Source: Actinomycetota bacterium
GTDB lineage: Bacteria > Actinomycetota > Thermoleophilia > Gaiellales > F1-60-MAGs149
Direction: 5' to 3'
Assembly: GCA_009885805.1 (NCBI GenBank)
Contig: VFJZ01000012.1
Location: 1 to 64,000, forward strand
Length of the DNA: 64,000 bases
The number at the start of each line of letters is the position of its first letter. Position 1 is the stretch's first letter. This document shows, piece by piece, positions 1-7,776 of the stretch. The notes below the pieces were generated by a model. That model saw only the letters and a program-made list of their open reading frames with translations. It ran no database searches and was not told the origin of the DNA. Made by a program: the position numbers and the translations under genes.

Positions 1-349
1 CGTCGACCGCGTCGACCGCGTCGCGCGGAATCCGCTCCTGGTCGCCGAGGACGCCGCGGACGGTCGCGACGAGCTCGAGGACCCGCGGATCGGCGATGCT
101 ATACCAGACGGCACGGTGCTCACGACGCGTCGTGACGAAGCCGCACCAGCGGAGCGCCGCGAGATGGCTGGAGACCTTGGGCTGTGGCAGCCCGACGGCC
201 TCGACAAGGTCGCTGACCGTCCGCTCGCCATCGCTGGCCAGCGCCTCTAGCAGCCGAAGGCGTGTCGGGTCGCCGAGGCCGCGGAACAGCTTCGCGACGA
301 GATCGTCGGCCTCATGCTCGGCAGGGAGGCGGAAGGGAGTGCGGGCCAC
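1..349 (-). CDS. ArsR/SmtB-family transcriptional repressor (3' end cut by window edge)
   Basis: A winged-helix DNA-binding repressor, probably a dimer that releases its operator on a metal or stress signal. The visible part reads from a GTG start (VARTPFRLPAEHEADD) into the family core: LFRGLGDPTRLRLLEAL, then the recognition helix region VGLPQPKVSSHLAALRWCGF, then the wing TTRREHRAVWYSI. The helix-3 metal motif of classical ArsR (CVCDL) is absent, the equivalent stretch reading TVSDLVEA, so the ligand is unknown. It lies 31 bp downstream of the Rrf2 gene on the same strand, and a palindrome-rich leader covers its start. The C-terminus lies outside the window. Confidence 0.85.
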   Translation of the reverse strand, partial: MARTPFRLPAEHEADDLVAKLFRGLGDPTRLRLLEALASDGERTVSDLVEAVGLPQPKVSSHLAALRWCGFVTTRREHRAVWYSIADPRVLELVATVRGVLGDQERIPRDAVDAVD

Positions 350-365
350 CGGAGCGCAAGCATAT

Positions 366-400
366 CCGATTGATCAGATATCAAAATGTACTGATATCGG
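366..400. promoter_or_regulatory. Palindromic operator-like cluster upstream of the ArsR gene
   Basis: This AT-rich island in a GC-rich background contains CCGATTGATCAG (366-377) facing CTGATATCGG (391-400), two GATATC palindromes (377-382 and 393-398) sixteen bases apart, and TGATCA (371-376). It covers the last codons of the Rrf2 gene and the leader of the ArsR gene, so either regulator could bind there. Operator function is inferred from symmetry and position only. Confidence 0.45.
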
Positions 401-845
401 CAATGAGCGATGGCTGCGGCGACGCCTCGCCTGGACGCGACGCCGTCCCGCCCGCCAGCACGTCCAGCGTGGCTCCCGCCAGCACAGCCGCGAACGCCTC
501 CTGCGCCTCCGTCACCGCACCGTGCAGGGCGCACAGAGGACCATCGGCACAGAGGGCGTCGACCAGGAGACACCGTTGCGAACCGCGCTCGCCGACCGCG
601 GCGACGACATCGGCGACGGAGATCGTGCCCGCCGGTCGCGCGAGGACGTAGCCGCCGGCAGGGCCCGCAGTCGCGGCCGCCAGGCCACCGCGAACGAGGT
701 CGGCGAGGGCCTGGGCGACGACCGTCGCGGGCGCGTCGACGGCGGCGGCGATCGCGTGGCGCTTCACGCGGCGATCGCCCTGCCGGGCGAGCTCGATCGC
801 CGCGCGGATCGCGTAGTCCGTACGGCGCGAGAACGGAAAACGCAC
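381..845 (-). CDS. Rrf2-family transcriptional regulator
   Basis: A 154-residue regulator of the IscR/NsrR/RirA type. The N-terminal winged helix begins FSRRTDYAIRAAIELARQG, followed by the recognition region PATVVAQALADLVRGGL and the wing GPAGGYVLARP. The C-terminal half has three cysteines spaced C-x6-C-x5-C (CLLVDALCADGPLC), close to the C-x5-C-x5-C cluster that holds a [2Fe-2S] centre in IscR. Fe-S, NO or redox sensing is therefore likely but not proven. It is slightly longer than IscR-type proteins at the C-terminus. It is followed on the same strand by an ArsR repressor, and the spacer holds a palindrome that may be its own operator. Confidence 0.88.
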   Translation of the reverse strand: MRFPFSRRTDYAIRAAIELARQGDRRVKRHAIAAAVDAPATVVAQALADLVRGGLAAATAGPAGGYVLARPAGTISVADVVAAVGERGSQRCLLVDALCADGPLCALHGAVTEAQEAFAAVLAGATLDVLAGGTASRPGEASPQPSLIADISTF

Positions 846-867
846 GCCGTCGAGCGTACCCGGGCCG

Positions 868-1938
868 TCAGACGTTGAAACGGACGTTCACGACGTCGCC
901 GTCGGCGACGACGTAATCGCGTCCCTCGACCCGCATCACGCCTCGCCGCTGGGCCTCGGCGTGGGTGCGGCACGCGAGCATGTCCGCGGTCGTGATCACC
1001 TCGGCACGGATGAAGCCGCGCGCGATGTCGGAGTGGATCTTCCCCGCCGCCTCCAGTGCCGTCGAGCCGCGCCCGAGCGGCCAGGCGCGTGCCTCCTTCG
1101 GCCCGACGGTGAAGAACGTGATCAGGTCGAGCAGCTGGAAGGCGGCGCGGGCGACTCGGGGCATGCCCGCCTCGACCTGGCCGATCTCGGCGAGGAAGGC
1201 ACTGCGCTCGTCGGGATCGTCGATCTCCGCGAGTTCCGCCTCGAAGCGCGCGGCGACGGCGACAACCGGCGTGCCGTCGGCGTATCGCTGCAGCGCCGCG
1301 ACCGCCTCGGCGTCGCCGGATTCCGAAGTGTTCGCGATGTACAGGAGCGGCTTGCGTGACAGCAGGTCGAGGTCGTCGGGCAACGGCTCGCCGAACGTCC
1401 GCGCCGGCGCGCCGTCGTCGAGGTGGGCAACGAGCCGGGCCAACTGTTCGAGCGAGGCCGCCGCCGCCTTGAAGCCGGTGCGGCCGGCCCGCGTCGCGCG
1501 CTCGATCCGCCGCTCGACGACCTGCAGATCGGCGAGCACCAACTCGAGATCGACGGCCTCGGCGTCGGCGACCTCATCGACTCGGCCGTCCACGTGGAAC
1601 ACGTCGGCGTCGCCGAACGTGCGGACGACGTGGACGAGGGCGTCGCTCGCACGGAGGTGCCCGAGGTAGGCGCCACCGAGCGAGCCGTTTTTGCCCGCGC
1701 CGCGGGCGAGCCCGGAGACGTCAGCGATCTGCACCGAGGCGTAGATCGTCTCCGTGGACCCCGCGACGACGGCGAGCTGATCGAGCCTCGCGTCGGGAAC
1801 GGCCGCGACGCCAACGTTCGCGGACGACTGGGCGGCGGCGTAGTCGGTGACCTCCGCGCCGGCGTTCGTGAGAGCGTTGAAGAGCGATGTCTTGCCCACG
1901 TTCGGCAGGCCGACGATGCCGATCTCGAGGGATGCCAT
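868..1938 (-). CDS. ychF: Ribosome-associated GTPase/ATPase YchF (OLA1 family)
   Basis: A 356-residue Obg-related P-loop NTPase, normally about 363 residues. Family members bind ribosomes, prefer ATP over GTP and act in translation and stress responses. The G1 loop is GLPNVGKT near residues 10-17, switch II is DVSGLARGAGKNGSLG, and the usual NKxD G4 motif is replaced by NTSE, as expected for the ATP-preferring YchF branch. The central part is helical, and the C-terminal TGS domain reads DLITFFTVGPKEARAWPLGRG and ends near GRDYVVADGDVVNVRFNV. The ATG start is 21 bp downstream of the stop of the upstream PDH-like gene, so the two may be cotranscribed. Confidence 0.95.
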   Translation of the reverse strand: MASLEIGIVGLPNVGKTSLFNALTNAGAEVTDYAAAQSSANVGVAAVPDARLDQLAVVAGSTETIYASVQIADVSGLARGAGKNGSLGGAYLGHLRASDALVHVVRTFGDADVFHVDGRVDEVADAEAVDLELVLADLQVVERRIERATRAGRTGFKAAAASLEQLARLVAHLDDGAPARTFGEPLPDDLDLLSRKPLLYIANTSESGDAEAVAALQRYADGTPVVAVAARFEAELAEIDDPDERSAFLAEIGQVEAGMPRVARAAFQLLDLITFFTVGPKEARAWPLGRGSTALEAAGKIHSDIARGFIRAEVITTADMLACRTHAEAQRRGVMRVEGRDYVVADGDVVNVRFNV

Positions 1939-1959
1939 CCGGGCGGAGCGTACGGCCCG

Positions 1960-4278
1960 TCAGCGGGCGAAGGCGCCGATGGCGGCCTCGGCGATCGACT
2001 CGGCGTCGAGTCCGATCCAACGGTAGACGTCGGGCTGGGAGCCACACTGGCCGAAGCGGTCGACGCCGAGCGGCACGAGTGCCATGGACAGCGCTGCCGC
2101 GAGGAACGCCAGGTGCTGAGGCGCGGCGTCGTGGATCGTCACGAGCGGGCGGCCGACCTCCTCCGGCGTGACGAGACCAAGGCGCTGCCGCGAGCGGAAG
2201 CGGCGGAAGAGCAGGTCCGACGAGGTGACGTTCAGCACGGCGGCGGCGACCCCCTCACCGGCCAGCAACTCGCGGGCGCGGAGGACCTCGGGCACGAGCG
2301 CCCCGGCGGTGGCGAGCACGCACCGCCAGCGGCCACCGTGGATCGCCGGCTCGGCGAGGCGGTAGGCGCCGCCGAGGGCGGCCGCGCGCAGCTCGGCGCG
2401 GCCACCGTCTTCGAGCAACGCATTGAAGGGCCCCTGATCGACGGGCGTCGTCGACAGCCGGAGATAGGCCGACTCGCCCGCCTGCCGATCGCAGAGGTTT
2501 CGCAGCGCGTCGAGCAGGATCCACTCCGTCTCGAGCGCGTAGCAGGGCTCGTAGAACCGCAGTCCCGGAAGCTCGGCGCCGATCGACGGGGTGATCGAGG
2601 ACTGATGGGCACCACCTTCGCGCGACAGGGACACGCCTGAAGGCGTGCCGGCGAAGACGAACCGCGAGCCAGTGTAGGCACCGTAGACGAGCGCGTCGAG
2701 GCCGCGACAGACGAACGGGTCGTACACCGTGCCGACCGGCAGCAGCAGCGTGTCCTGGAGCTCAGCGGACAGCCCGAGCTGACCGAGCAGGAGAAACAGG
2801 TTCATCTCCGAGATGCCGAGCTCGATGTGCTGGCCGTCCGGCGCTGGCGCCCACCGCAGCGGGCTGGCTTCGTGCCCGTCGAACATCTGCTCGATCGACG
2901 GCGCGAAGACGCCGCGCTTGTTGATCCACCCGCCGAGACCGGTGGAGATCGAGACGTCCGGCGACGTCGTGACGATGTGGCGCGCAACCGCCGGATATCC
3001 GTCGAGGTCGACGAGCGTCCGGGCGAAGGCCTCCTGCGAGGACGTGACCCGGCGTGGGGTCGCCCCGAGCTCGACCGGCACCGCCGCGGGCTCGAGGGTG
3101 ACGCGCGGCCGGTCGACGGGCTCGCGCAGCCGGTCGGCGGCGGCGGCGCAGCGAGCGCCGGCGGCGCTCGCGGCGTCGAACGCGGCCCACTCGTCGTCCG
3201 GGTCGGCGAGCGCGAGACGCAGGGCGTCGATCTGCTCACCGCTGAGAACGGCCGAGTGATTGAGCGGGTGGCCCGCGATCGGCAGCCCGTACCCCTTGAT
3301 CGTGAAGGCGAAGATCACGCTCGGCCGTTCCCGCTCGGCGTCGCAGCGGTCGAGCGCACCGAGCACGTCGCCGAGATCGTGGCCGCCCAGGTCACCGATC
3401 AGGTCGCCCAGCGCCTCGTCGGAGTAGTTGCCGAGAACCCGCTCGAGCGCGGACCGATCGCCCGTGGACGCGCCGTCGACGAGCAGCGCCCGGACTGCGG
3501 CCGGCGGCCGTCGGAGGAGGCTCTGGTACTCCGGGTTCGGCATGTCGTCGATCCGTCGCCGCAGCGTCTCGCCGCCGTCGAGCTCGTAGGCTGCGCGCAG
3601 CTTCGGGCCGTACTTGAGGATCTCCACGTGCCAGCCGTGGTCGCGGAAGACGTTCGTGAATTCGCCCGAGCGGACACCGGGAATGACACGGTCCAGCGAC
3701 TGTCGGTTGAAGTCGACGATCCAGGTGACGTTGCCGAGGCCACGGCAGGATGGATCAGCGATCGCCTCCCAGACGTTCCCCTCGTCGAGCTCCGCATCGC
3801 CGATCACCGAGACGAAGCGGCGATCGCTGCGCTCGCCGAAGTGACTACGGATGTAGCGGTCGACGACACCGGCGAACAGCGGTGCGGCCGCGCCCAGCCC
3901 GACGGAGCCGGTGGAGAAGTCGATCGGATCCGGGTCCTTCGTCCGGCTCGGGTAGGCCTGCAGCCCCCCGAAGTCGCGCAGCGTTGTCAGGTAGGAGCGG
4001 TCGAGGCGGCCGAGGAGATAGTTGGCCGCATGCAGGACCGGCGACGCGTGCGGCTTCACCGCGACGCGATCCCCGGCCCGCAGCCAGTGGAAGTAGAGCG
4101 CGGTCATCACCGTCACGAGCGACGCCGACGACGCCTGGTGACCCCCGACCTTGAGCGCATCGCCCGCGGGTCGCTCCCGGTTCGCGTAGTCGATCATCCG
4201 CGTCGCCAGCCACAGCACGCGTCGTTCGATGTCGGCGAGCTCGGCGAGCGGGCCGGAGGCGACGTCGGTCGAACTCAT
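1960..4278 (-). CDS. Pyruvate dehydrogenase E1 / transketolase-like ThDP enzyme
   Basis: A 772-residue thiamine-diphosphate enzyme of the homodimeric AceE/transketolase superfamily. The ThDP motif starts at about residue 160 (GDAELDEG) and ends in WIVDFN about 27 residues later, with the AceE-like continuation RQSLDRVIPG. Residues 1-90 (KVGGHQASSAS, KPHASPVLHAANYLLG) match the E1 substrate-channel region. A transketolase-type pyrimidine-binding domain follows from about residue 420, then a C-terminal domain. E. coli AceE is longer, about 890 residues. No E2 or E3 gene is nearby, so whether it feeds a PDH complex or acts alone is unknown. The ATG start fits the family N-terminus. Confidence 0.82.
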   Translation of the reverse strand: MSSTDVASGPLAELADIERRVLWLATRMIDYANRERPAGDALKVGGHQASSASLVTVMTALYFHWLRAGDRVAVKPHASPVLHAANYLLGRLDRSYLTTLRDFGGLQAYPSRTKDPDPIDFSTGSVGLGAAAPLFAGVVDRYIRSHFGERSDRRFVSVIGDAELDEGNVWEAIADPSCRGLGNVTWIVDFNRQSLDRVIPGVRSGEFTNVFRDHGWHVEILKYGPKLRAAYELDGGETLRRRIDDMPNPEYQSLLRRPPAAVRALLVDGASTGDRSALERVLGNYSDEALGDLIGDLGGHDLGDVLGALDRCDAERERPSVIFAFTIKGYGLPIAGHPLNHSAVLSGEQIDALRLALADPDDEWAAFDAASAAGARCAAAADRLREPVDRPRVTLEPAAVPVELGATPRRVTSSQEAFARTLVDLDGYPAVARHIVTTSPDVSISTGLGGWINKRGVFAPSIEQMFDGHEASPLRWAPAPDGQHIELGISEMNLFLLLGQLGLSAELQDTLLLPVGTVYDPFVCRGLDALVYGAYTGSRFVFAGTPSGVSLSREGGAHQSSITPSIGAELPGLRFYEPCYALETEWILLDALRNLCDRQAGESAYLRLSTTPVDQGPFNALLEDGGRAELRAAALGGAYRLAEPAIHGGRWRCVLATAGALVPEVLRARELLAGEGVAAAVLNVTSSDLLFRRFRSRQRLGLVTPEEVGRPLVTIHDAAPQHLAFLAAALSMALVPLGVDRFGQCGSQPDVYRWIGLDAESIAEAAIGAFAR

Positions 4279-4305
4279 CCCGGCAGCATAGGGCGGGTCG
4301 CGGTG

Positions 4306-5220
4306 CTACCGGGTGAGGAGGACCCCGGTGAGGAGCGCGGCGCCGCCGCCGACCGTCGAGACCACCACGATCAGCCGGATCAGGTCGGGACGGACATCGA
4401 ACACCGTCGCCAACGTAACGACGTGAAAGGCCGCCGGCGCGGCTGCGGCGAGGATGAAGACCGCGGGCACGTCCACACCGGCCGCGGCCCCGACGGCGAC
4501 GATCATCAGCGGCGCGAGGCCGTGCCGCAGCGCCAACGCGACGGCGGCCAGCGACAGATCGCGGCGGCCGTGCGACACCCGCCGCAGCGGCAGCGCGAGG
4601 CCGAGCTGCAGCAGACCGATCGGCCCGGAGGCGACGCGGGCGGCGTCGCCGAGCGGCTCCGCGAGCGCCGTCAGATCGACACCGGCGAGACGGAGTGACA
4701 CGGCGGCGACAGCCGCGACGAGCGGAGGATTGAGGGCGGTGCGGACGACCGCCCGCAGACCGCGGCGGCCGGGGTGCTCGCCGTTCCCGGCGAGCCGGGC
4801 GACGCTCGACGAGACCGCGATGCCAGGCACCCCGAAGTAGAACTGCGCGTAGAGGACCTGCAGTGCGAGACCCTCGGCGCCGTAGGCGAAGCTCGCGAGC
4901 GGGTAGCCGAGTGCGACCGTGTTGCCCCAGCCCGCGCCGAGAACGAGCGCACCGCGCTCGGCGCGATCACGGCAGAGCAGACGCCCGACGACGAGGGCGC
5001 TCCCGAGCACGAGCCACGACGAGACCGCGACGACGCCGAGCGCGGCGACGAGGGGCCGATCGAAGGCGACCGTCGTGTACGTGAAGACAATTGCAGCCGG
5101 CGCGATCGCCCAGAAGAACGACTCCCAGACGACCCGGTTGAACAGCACCGACCGTCGGTGCCGTTGCAGGGCGAGGCCACACGGGAACGCGACGAGGAGC
5201 AGCAGGAGCGGTCCGGACAC
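4306..5220 (-). CDS. AEC-family (auxin efflux carrier-like) permease
   Basis: A hydrophobic protein of about 304 residues with roughly ten predicted membrane helices, matching the AEC/malonate-permease fold: two bundles separated by a loop, with the conserved GWGNTVALGYPL segment near the middle and a C-terminal repeat ending VVVSTVGGGAALLTGVLL. Substrates in the family include malonate and other small organic acids; nothing here identifies one. I chose the GTG at 5220 because it starts directly at the first helix (SGPLLLLLVAFPCG). An in-frame start at 5271 would overlap the divergent DsbA-like gene and add 17 non-hydrophobic residues. Confidence 0.8.
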   Translation of the reverse strand: MSGPLLLLLVAFPCGLALQRHRRSVLFNRVVWESFFWAIAPAAIVFTYTTVAFDRPLVAALGVVAVSSWLVLGSALVVGRLLCRDRAERGALVLGAGWGNTVALGYPLASFAYGAEGLALQVLYAQFYFGVPGIAVSSSVARLAGNGEHPGRRGLRAVVRTALNPPLVAAVAAVSLRLAGVDLTALAEPLGDAARVASGPIGLLQLGLALPLRRVSHGRRDLSLAAVALALRHGLAPLMIVAVGAAAGVDVPAVFILAAAAPAAFHVVTLATVFDVRPDLIRLIVVVSTVGGGAALLTGVLLTR

Positions 5221-5242
5221 CGGGCGGCAGTCTGCCGATACG

Positions 5243-6133
5243 ATGCCGGGCGCGGTGCACGTCGACGTCATCCACTACACCGACCCGGGTTGCCCGTGGG
5301 CGTACTCGGCAGAGCCCGACCTGATCGCGCTGCGCTGGCGCTACGGCGGCGCCCTGCGCTGGCGCCGGGTGCTGATCGGCCTCGCGGAGTCGCACGAGGC
5401 GTACACGAAGAGGGGCTACGCGCCCGATCGCTCGGCGAAGGGCCGGACCATGTTCGCGCGCCGCTTCGGGATGCCGTTCCGCTTCGAGGCCCGCCCGCGC
5501 AACATGGCTACCGGGCTCGCCTGCCGGGCCGTGAAGGCGGCCGAGGAGCAGGGCGATGAGCTCGCCGAGGCCCTTCTGCGAGCGCTCCGGATCGGCTACT
5601 TCGCGACCAATCTCCTGATGGACACCGAGGACGCGATCCGCACGCAGGCGGCGACCGTCAGCGGCCTCGACGTCGATCGCGTGCTGGCCGGGCTCGGCTC
5701 CGCCGCGGTCGAGGCGGCGTACCAGGCCGACCGGGCCGAGTCACGGAGTGCCGCCGAGACGGGGCGGCCGATGGTGCTGCAGGACAAGCACGCCGACACG
5801 GACGGCGCCGTTCGCTACACCGCGCCGAGCGTCGTGTTCGAAGGTGGCGGCGGCCGCCTCGTCGCCGGCGGCTGGCAGTCGTTCGCCGTCTACGACGTCT
5901 GCGTCGCGAACCTCGCGCCGACGATCGCCCGCCGGGATACGCCCGAGCCCGGCGACCTCCTCCCCGAGTTCCCGCACGGCCTCACGACGCAGGAGGTCGC
6001 GGTGACGTGTACGGCGAACCTCGCCGAGACCGACCGGGAAGGAACGCTGCGCAAGCTCGTCGCACTCGCCTTCGAAGGTCGCGCACGACGCGTCGACGTC
6101 GGCGACGACGCGCTCTGGTACCCCGTCAGCTGA
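5243..6133 (+). CDS. DsbA-family thioredoxin-fold protein (FrnE/HCCA isomerase-like)
   Basis: A 296-residue protein of the DsbA-like oxidoreductase superfamily. It begins MPGAVHVDVIHYTDPGCPWAYS, so the active-site position reads CPWA with only one cysteine instead of CxxC. That favours a glutathione- or mycothiol-type transferase/isomerase or chaperone role over disulfide oxidation. A helical insertion follows (KAAEEQGDELAEALLRALRIGYFATN), typical of the 2-hydroxychromene-2-carboxylate isomerase/FrnE group. The C-terminal 100 residues extend beyond the usual fold. It is transcribed divergently from the permease and overlaps the acyltransferase gene tail to tail by 8 bp. Confidence 0.8.
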   Translation: MPGAVHVDVIHYTDPGCPWAYSAEPDLIALRWRYGGALRWRRVLIGLAESHEAYTKRGYAPDRSAKGRTMFARRFGMPFRFEARPRNMATGLACRAVKAAEEQGDELAEALLRALRIGYFATNLLMDTEDAIRTQAATVSGLDVDRVLAGLGSAAVEAAYQADRAESRSAAETGRPMVLQDKHADTDGAVRYTAPSVVFEGGGGRLVAGGWQSFAVYDVCVANLAPTIARRDTPEPGDLLPEFPHGLTTQEVAVTCTANLAETDREGTLRKLVALAFEGRARRVDVGDDALWYPVS

Positions 6134-6767
6134 GCAGTTCGGCCGGCGGGACCTCACGCAGGTAGCGCGCGGGGTTCCCGACCCAGACCTGGCGGGCCGG
6201 CACGTCACGCAGGACGACGGCGCCGGCACCGACGAAGGCCTCGCTGCCGATCTCGATGCCCGGGAGCAGGGTGGCACCGCCACCGACGCGCGCCCCGCGG
6301 CGGATCACACAGCCCCGGACGAGGGCGTGCCGCGCCTCGGTGCGACCCATGAAGTTGTCGTTCGTCGTGACGACGCAGGGCGCCAGGAACACGTCGTCCT
6401 CGAGGACGCAGTAGGCCGTCACGTAGGCGTTCGTCTGGAGCCTGCAGCGCGCCCCGATCACCGTGTCGTTCTCGACGCAGACGCCCCGGCCGACGACCGT
6501 GCCAGCGCCGATCCGCACGCGCTCCCGAATCGAGGCGAGGTCGCCCACCATGCAACCGTCGCCGAGCTCGCTGCCCGCCGAGATGACGGCGCCGGTCGAG
6601 ATCGTGCAGCCGGCGCCGATGACGAGCGGGGCGAGCGGCTGGCGGCTCGCAGTCGAGGACCGACCGAGCGCCGGCGGCCGGCCGAGCACGACGTTGTCGC
6701 CGATCCGGACGTCGTCCCCGATCACGGTTCCCTTGTAGATGACGACGTTTGCACCACGCTCAACCAT
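6126..6767 (-). CDS. Hexapeptide-repeat acyltransferase (WbpD-like N-acetyltransferase)
   Basis: A 213-residue left-handed beta-helix acyltransferase, probably acetyl-CoA dependent and cytoplasmic. Isoleucine/valine hexapeptide repeats run from near residue 10 to 190 (VIGDDVRIGDNVVLG, VRIGAGTVVGRGVCV, ARVGGGATLLPGIEIG), with the NDNFMGRTE loop seen in sugar N-acetyltransferases of the WbpD/PglD type. It is the last gene of a three-gene set after a nucleotide-sugar 6-dehydrogenase and a Gfo/Idh oxidoreductase, overlapping the latter by 8 bp. By analogy with WbpA-WbpB-WbpD it may acetylate a 3-amino group on a UDP-uronic acid; that substrate is inferred from context. Confidence 0.85.
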   Translation of the reverse strand: MVERGANVVIYKGTVIGDDVRIGDNVVLGRPPALGRSSTASRQPLAPLVIGAGCTISTGAVISAGSELGDGCMVGDLASIRERVRIGAGTVVGRGVCVENDTVIGARCRLQTNAYVTAYCVLEDDVFLAPCVVTTNDNFMGRTEARHALVRGCVIRRGARVGGGATLLPGIEIGSEAFVGAGAVVLRDVPARQVWVGNPARYLREVPPAELLS

Positions 6768-7776
6768 CGAGCGTCACCGGCCTCCCGCCGCGGTCCAGTG
6801 AGACCTGCAGTGCCGCGAGCGTCTCCACGACGGCGAGGCCCTCGGCGCCGGACGCCACCGGCGCCGCGCCGGTCCGGACAGCGTCGACGAACGCCCGCAT
6901 CTCGAGCAGCAGCGGCTCGTCCGCCGGGATCCGCGGGATCCGGATGTCACCGGACCTGAGCGCCTGGAACTCGCCCCAGGTCTCGAACCGCCCGGGCAGC
7001 GAGCGCTTGTCGTAGACGGTCACCTTCCGGTCGCTCTCGGTATCGTCGAACACGGCCATCGCCTCCGTGCCGACCACCGTCAGCATCCGTCGCCGATGCG
7101 GGTCGAGCCAGGAGACGTGCAGGTGGCCGCTGCGGCCCGACCCGAAGCGGACATAGCCGAAGACGACGTCCTCGATGCCTGGCTGCAGGTAGCACTCGCC
7201 CCGTGCCGAGACCTCCGTCGGACGTTCGCCAGTGAGCGCGAGCATCAGTGAGAGGTCGTGCGGCGCGAGGCTCCAGAGGGCATTTTCGTCGCTGCGGACC
7301 TTGCCGAAGTTCTGACGGTTGGTGTAGAGGTACAGGATCTCGCCGAGGTCGCCGGCGGTGACGAGTTCCTCCACCTTACGGAAGGCCGGGTGGAAGCGCA
7401 GGAGGTGCCCGACCATGACGACGCGGTCGGCCGCCGCCGCCGTGGTCACGAGGTCACGCGCGTCGGCGACGTTCAGCGCCAGTGGCTTCTCGACGAACAG
7501 GTGCTTGCCCGCAGCGAGCACGAGCCGCCCCAGCCGGTGGTGCGACGACGAGCCGGTCGCGACAACGACCGCGTCGATCGCCGGGTCGCTCAGGACCTCG
7601 TCGAGGCTGTCCGTCAGCCGCGTCGCGGGCAGCAGCGGTGCGACGCGCGCGCGTTGGACCGGATCGAGGTCGCAGCACCAGGCGACCTCGCAATCCTCGA
7701 CGCGGGCGAGAGCGCGCGCCAGGTTCGGGCCCCAGTAGCCGAGGCCGACAACACCCACGCGGACGGCGGCGGCCAT
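6760..7776 (-). CDS. Gfo/Idh/MocA-family oxidoreductase (WbpB-like)
   Basis: A 338-residue NAD(P)-dependent sugar oxidoreductase. The N-terminal Rossmann fold reads VGVVGLGYWGPNLARALARV, the family catalytic EKP motif appears as FVEKPLALNVADARDLV, and the C-terminal domain carries the LAPHDLSLMLALTG histidine motif. The position after a UDP-sugar 6-dehydrogenase suggests it oxidises C3 of a UDP-uronic acid, as WbpB does in making 2,3-diamino uronic acids. Its start overlaps the stop of the upstream gene by one base (TGATG), pointing to translational coupling. No 3-aminotransferase (WbpE) is visible here. Confidence 0.88.
   Translation of the reverse strand: MAAAVRVGVVGLGYWGPNLARALARVEDCEVAWCCDLDPVQRARVAPLLPATRLTDSLDEVLSDPAIDAVVVATGSSSHHRLGRLVLAAGKHLFVEKPLALNVADARDLVTTAAAADRVVMVGHLLRFHPAFRKVEELVTAGDLGEILYLYTNRQNFGKVRSDENALWSLAPHDLSLMLALTGERPTEVSARGECYLQPGIEDVVFGYVRFGSGRSGHLHVSWLDPHRRRMLTVVGTEAMAVFDDTESDRKVTVYDKRSLPGRFETWGEFQALRSGDIRIPRIPADEPLLLEMRAFVDAVRTGAAPVASGAEGLAVVETLAALQVSLDRGGRPVTLDG

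Noticed and set aside
1423-2640. Long plus-strand open frame across ychF and the PDH-like gene
   Set aside because: Antisense to two clear genes, with a composition rich in Arg, Asp and Gly and no recognisable domain.
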